9,350 nucleotides of DNA from Mollicutes bacterium (GTDB lineage: Bacteria > Bacillota_I > Bacilli_A > Izemoplasmatales > Izemoplasmataceae): positions 1 to 9,350 of the forward strand of contig PUMO01000099.1 of assembly GCA_003551405.1 (NCBI GenBank), written 5' to 3'. A program made the translations under genes and the position numbers. Under the pieces are notes generated by a model that was not told the DNA's origin, did not search any database, and was given only the letters and a program-made list of their open reading frames with translations. Shown here one piece after another: positions 6,444 through 9,350 of the stretch; position 1 is the stretch's first letter; every line of letters starts with the position of its first letter.

Positions 6444-7388
6444 ATGCTTAGTCGTTCGACACTCAATATCTTTTTTACCGACAGTGAAGTCTCTTTCATT
6501 GAAAAACCGGATGGGTATCAAATGAAAAAGATGAAATACAGTTCGGTTCAACTGGAACCCGGCATCATTGAAAACGGTGTGATTTACCGTGAGGAGCGAT
6601 TGCTTAAGATATTGAAAGATACCTTCAAGCTTTTTAAGATTCGCGCACGGCAAGTGAGCCTGGTTGTACACGAAGAATTATTTACATTCAGAAAAATAGA
6701 GGTTCCGATTATTTATAAGCCCAATGAAATTGGGGACTACATTAAAGAACAGATGCGTAAAACCATGATGATTTCCTTTGAGAACATGAAGATGGATTAT
6801 GTCATTCATAAAAAGAATGAAGACCATTATGAAGTGGTAATGTTTTACGCACCAAAAGCTGAGCTTAAGAATTATATCAGTCTCTTTTATAAAATGAACA
6901 TGCAGGTGATTAGAACCGATATTCCGCCTTTGGCCCTTCACCGTCTTTATTATTACCGTAAACATGAAGAACCCGACCTTAAGTTTGAACAGGACATCAT
7001 GTTTGTGACCGTGTATGATACAACCTATTCAATTTATATTTTTGATGAAGAGTTTCCACTTTTTTCCTTGGTTCAAAATGTCCAGGCCAAACGTTTGGAT
7101 GATGAGAAGTATTTGGAACTGATTGATTCAGAGATTTCCAAGATTGCTAACTACTATAGGTATAACCTATTTGAAGGCAACCGTGAAGTCAAAAAAGTGG
7201 TAATGTATAACCTGACCAGTACCTATAGTGATGAAGCCCTTCAGGAATATTTTGTGGAAGAAGCCTCGCTATTTCAAACGGAAATTTTTGATATGAAAAA
7301 CATTTCAAAAATTGTGGATACATTGATCGACAGGGATTGTTATATTCCCTTGGCGTCATCACTCATTGAACAAAAGAGGTGGTACTGA
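6444..7388 (+). CDS. pilM: Type IV pilus platform protein PilM, degenerate ATP site
   Basis: Cytoplasmic protein with an actin-like fold that binds the N-terminal tail of PilN and links the motor to PilN/PilO. It has 314 residues, slightly short for the family (about 350). Family-like stretches are LEPGIIENGVIYREERL (38-54, compare LPxGxIxxGxI), VVHEELFTFRKIEVP (74-88), and a late ISKIANYYRYN (231-241) where PilM has its EIxRSLxYY helix. The call rests on these plus the genes that follow. The phosphate motifs normally rich in Gly look eroded: LNIFFTDSEVSF (7-18) stands for the first DIG motif and FVTVYDTTYSIYIF (187-200) for the second. ATP binding is therefore doubtful. The start is ATG at 6444, six bases after GGAGGG. 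The stop codon shares one base with the pilN start. Confidence 0.85.
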   Translation: MLSRSTLNIFFTDSEVSFIEKPDGYQMKKMKYSSVQLEPGIIENGVIYREERLLKILKDTFKLFKIRARQVSLVVHEELFTFRKIEVPIIYKPNEIGDYIKEQMRKTMMISFENMKMDYVIHKKNEDHYEVVMFYAPKAELKNYISLFYKMNMQVIRTDIPPLALHRLYYYRKHEEPDLKFEQDIMFVTVYDTTYSIYIFDEEFPLFSLVQNVQAKRLDDEKYLELIDSEISKIANYYRYNLFEGNREVKKVVMYNLTSTYSDEALQEYFVEEASLFQTEIFDMKNISKIVDTLIDRDCYIPLASSLIEQKRWY

Positions 7389-7975
7389 TGCCGAACCGTA
7401 AATTTCAGGGGCGTGAGGAAAGCGGCGATGATTTCATTTATGTTGATTTATTGCCGGATGTCAAACGCCCAAGACAATTCAACGTCAACATCATTTTAGT
7501 TGTGCTCGTCGCGGTTTTCTTATCGTGGTTACTTATTTACTGGCCACTAAGTGGCCGTCAGGAAGAACTTGACGCAGCACTTGAACAAAACAATGATTTA
7601 ACCCATCAACGCGAACAGGTCAACGATGAAATTGAGGGTTACCGCATTGATCCTGATTTGGTCAATTTCATGGAAGACATTGAAGGTGTTGAAGCGCTTA
7701 AAAAGGATTATTATCCACCGCTAGAAGACTTTAGTAACGCCATTGAGTTCATTGAATCGAGCGGTGAAATTTACCGTGTACAATATAATGCAGTCAATGA
7801 CACTTATACACTCACTGTTTTAATGGCTCAACAGTTGTCATTTAACAATGTCCGTATTGAAATGCTTGAAATCGATTATGTGGAAAGCGCGGAATTTGAA
7901 CAGGTCTTTTCCCCTAGCGGTACCAGCCGCTATCAAGGCACATTCACAATCGAGGTGAGCGACGATGCTTTCTAA
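7388..7975 (+). CDS. pilN: Type IV pilus assembly protein PilN
   Basis: Bitopic membrane protein of 195 residues. A short cytoplasmic tail carries VDLLP (19-23), the equivalent of the conserved INLLP motif of PilN that docks into PilM. A membrane segment (about 34-53) is followed by a coiled coil (about 56-85) and a small extracytoplasmic alpha/beta domain (about 110-190) that pairs with PilO. Start choice: ATG at 7388 overlaps the pilM stop in TGATG and has AGAGGTGG (7375-7382) just upstream. The in-frame GTG at 7379 lies within that ribosome site and is rejected. The gene overlaps pilO by 11 bases, so pilM, pilN and pilO are tightly coupled and probably made in fixed ratio. Confidence 0.9.
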   Translation: MPNRKFQGREESGDDFIYVDLLPDVKRPRQFNVNIILVVLVAVFLSWLLIYWPLSGRQEELDAALEQNNDLTHQREQVNDEIEGYRIDPDLVNFMEDIEGVEALKKDYYPPLEDFSNAIEFIESSGEIYRVQYNAVNDTYTLTVLMAQQLSFNNVRIEMLEIDYVESAEFEQVFSPSGTSRYQGTFTIEVSDDAF

Positions 7976-8531
7976 ACGCGCCTCGGACATTATATTTGTT
8001 GGGATTATGATTTTAGTCGTTATTGGTATTGTTGTCATGCGGTTTATTGTACTAGGAACCATGGATGAACGCATTGAAGAAGTGGAAAGTGAAAACCAAC
8101 AAATCCAGGATGAAATCATGGGGCTTCAGGGCATGGTTGGTGAACACCGTGACACGGAAATGCCTTCACGCAGTGAACTGAATCAACGCGTGCCTGCGAT
8201 CTTTTCTGAAGATCAGCTCAGATTTTACGTCAACGCTCAACTTGAGCTTGCGGGCATTCTTGATTCACAGGAACGCAGTGTCGATGTTGAAATTTCCCAA
8301 AACCCCAATATATCCGGTGGATCATATGGTGATGCGGCCAACCAGTTTGACATTGTCCGCGTCGGCATTGACATTGAAACCAACGACATTGATGAAGTGC
8401 GTCAATTCATTGATCAAATGTATGAGATCAATCAAGTGTTCGTCCTTCAAAACATCCGCTATGATGTGCCTGATGAAGACGAATACGTCGAACTGACGGT
8501 CAACCTTTTAACGTTTTATGATTTAGACTAA
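7965..8531 (+). CDS. pilO: Type IV pilus assembly protein PilO
   Basis: Bitopic membrane protein of 188 residues with the PilO layout: a very short cytoplasmic N-terminus, a membrane helix (about 9-30), a coiled coil (about 33-58, ERIEEVESENQQIQDEI) and a ferredoxin-like periplasm-side domain (about 80-188). It forms a heterodimer with PilN that supports pilus assembly. Sequence conservation in PilO is low; the call rests on topology, length and position after pilM and pilN. The start ATG at 7965 follows GAGGTGA (7952-7958) at good spacing and lies inside the end of pilN. A hairpin begins three bases after the stop. Confidence 0.85.
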   Translation: MLSKRASDIIFVGIMILVVIGIVVMRFIVLGTMDERIEEVESENQQIQDEIMGLQGMVGEHRDTEMPSRSELNQRVPAIFSEDQLRFYVNAQLELAGILDSQERSVDVEISQNPNISGGSYGDAANQFDIVRVGIDIETNDIDEVRQFIDQMYEINQVFVLQNIRYDVPDEDEYVELTVNLLTFYDLD

Positions 8532-8533
8532 AA

Positions 8534-8563
8534 AAACATCCTTGCGTTTTTGCAAGGATGTTT
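8534..8563 (+). terminator. Perfect 12-bp hairpin between pilO and pilD, probable attenuator
   Basis: AAACATCCTTGC (8534-8545) pairs perfectly with GCAAGGATGTTT (8552-8563) around a 6-base T-rich loop. In the plus direction the only U run after it is the stem's own TTT, so termination is likely partial. Read on the minus strand it would carry a long T tail, but no minus-strand gene is seen that would use it. It sits eight bases before the pilD ribosome site and probably lowers pilD expression or protects the pilMNO 3' end. Confidence 0.7.
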
Positions 8564-8583
8564 CCATAAAGTGAGGCATCGCC

Positions 8584-9342
8584 ATGACAATCATGATAAG
8601 TATTTATTTGTTTTTTATTGGGGCAGCACTGACGTCTTTTTTAACCTTGAGCGGCGAACGGGTCCCGGATAAACGTCCCATTACTGGACGCAGTGTTTGT
8701 TTGGAATGTAACCAAACCATCGACTGGGTTTCACTCATACCCATAGTTGGCTTTATTATTCGCGGGGGTAAGTGCCATCAATGCGGCGCATCCATTCCCA
8801 AGAAATACCCGCTCCTTGAACTGATTGGCGGCACGCTTTTTTTAGGAACGTATCTTTATCACGGTGCTTTGACACCGGAAGTAATCATTGCGCTTTTGTT
8901 TTTTGCATTAATGCTTCTGGTGACGGCCAGTGATTTAGCGCACATGATTGTGCCTAATATTTTCTTGTATATTGGGTTTCCCATCATCCTTATCGGACGC
9001 ATGCTTTATCCACTTGACGAACGACTTTATAGCCTCCTTGGCGCGCTCGCCGCGTTTATCTTTTTATGGTTGATCGCTCTTTACGGTAAAAAACGGTTCA
9101 ATACCACCGCGCTTGGCGGGGGCGACATAAAACTCTACATTATCATTGGGCTTTTCCTGGAACTCAACTTGGTCTTTTTATCGCTTTTCTTTGCGTCTTT
9201 AATCGGGATCTTATTTGGCAAAATTGTGCTTAAACGCCACGGTAAGGTGCCTTTTGTTCCGTTTATATTCGCAGGAAGCGTGCTTGCCTATTTTATCGGG
9301 AATCCAGTGATTGACTGGTACTTGAGTCTATTTAATATGTAA
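8584..9342 (+). CDS. pilD: Prepilin peptidase/N-methyltransferase PilD (A24 family)
   Basis: Polytopic membrane aspartic protease that removes the leader of the prepilins after Gly and methylates the new N-terminus. It has 252 residues, normal length. The N-terminal methylase-type domain has the expected CxxC pairs (C39/C42 and C64/C67) with the family's KYPLLELIGG after them. Catalytic aspartates are D117 in TASDLAHMIVPN and D181 in the GGGD motif (LGGGDIKLY). Several hydrophobic segments run from about 4-20 and from 82 onward. The start is ATG at 8584, seven bases after GTGAGG (8571-8576); an ATG three codons later is possible but further from that site. No good promoter fits between the hairpin and the start, so expression probably depends on read-through from pilMNO. 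Substrates in this window are the major pilin and both minor pilins. Confidence 0.96.
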   Translation: MTIMISIYLFFIGAALTSFLTLSGERVPDKRPITGRSVCLECNQTIDWVSLIPIVGFIIRGGKCHQCGASIPKKYPLLELIGGTLFLGTYLYHGALTPEVIIALLFFALMLLVTASDLAHMIVPNIFLYIGFPIILIGRMLYPLDERLYSLLGALAAFIFLWLIALYGKKRFNTTALGGGDIKLYIIIGLFLELNLVFLSLFFASLIGILFGKIVLKRHGKVPFVPFIFAGSVLAYFIGNPVIDWYLSLFNM

Positions 9343-9350
9343 AAGCCATC

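Noticed and set aside
7379..7387. GTG at 7379 as the pilN start
   Set aside because: It falls inside the AGAGGTGG ribosome site; the ATG at 7388 is properly spaced and overlaps the pilM stop as expected for a coupled operon.
8543..8570. Possible promoter TTGCGT/CATAAA before pilD
   Set aside because: Both hexamers match poorly (3 of 6 and 4 of 6) and they overlap the hairpin; not credible without start-site data.
1..9350. Insertion sequences, CRISPR arrays, tRNA or rRNA genes
   Set aside because: None seen: no spaced repeat arrays, no transposase-like frames, no tRNA-like folds noticed on either strand.

Overview
The window holds most of a type IV pilus (T4P) assembly locus from a monoderm bacterium. 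The likely host is a low-to-moderate G+C Bacillota, probably in or near the Bacilli. The evidence is strong AGGAGG-type ribosome sites, consensus sigma-A promoters (several with an extended -10 TGn), a PilM/N/O inner-membrane platform without an outer-membrane secretin in view, and pilins with class III signal peptides. Many products are rich in Asp/Glu, especially the major pilin, the minor pilins and the membrane protein at 1225-2460. This suggests, but does not prove, a salt-adapted or haloalkaliphilic host. I cannot name the species.

Layout. On the minus strand, reading leftward from about 1090, lie two prepilin-like genes: a minor pilin (1065-382) and a second one that overlaps it and runs off the left edge (404-1). 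From the same intergenic region (about 1066-1224), a back-to-back promoter drives rightward transcription of a membrane-anchored, divergent VanW-like protein (1225-2460), the assembly ATPase pilB (2475-4166) and the platform protein pilC (4177-5400). These are packed within 10-14 bases of each other. The major pilin gene (5562-6119) has its own extended -10 promoter and ends in a strong intrinsic terminator (6217-6251). After an AT-rich gap comes pilM-pilN-pilO (6444-8531), overlapping at both junctions. A perfect 12-bp hairpin follows (8534-8563), then the prepilin peptidase pilD (8584-9342), which ends 8 bases before the window does.

How the parts work together. PilD cleaves and N-methylates the prepilins. 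PilB hydrolyses ATP and drives PilC to feed pilin into the fibre. PilM binds the N-terminal tail of PilN, and PilN/PilO form a membrane heterodimer linking the cytoplasmic motor to the outside. The minor pilins probably prime or cap the fibre. No retraction ATPase (PilT) is present in the window.

Most interesting points: a VanW-like protein lacking the usual Cys-containing core motif at the head of the pilB-pilC operon; an extremely acidic major pilin with an EF-hand-like candidate Ca2+ loop; a PilM whose nucleotide-binding motifs look degenerate; and a hairpin placed to split pilMNO from pilD expression.
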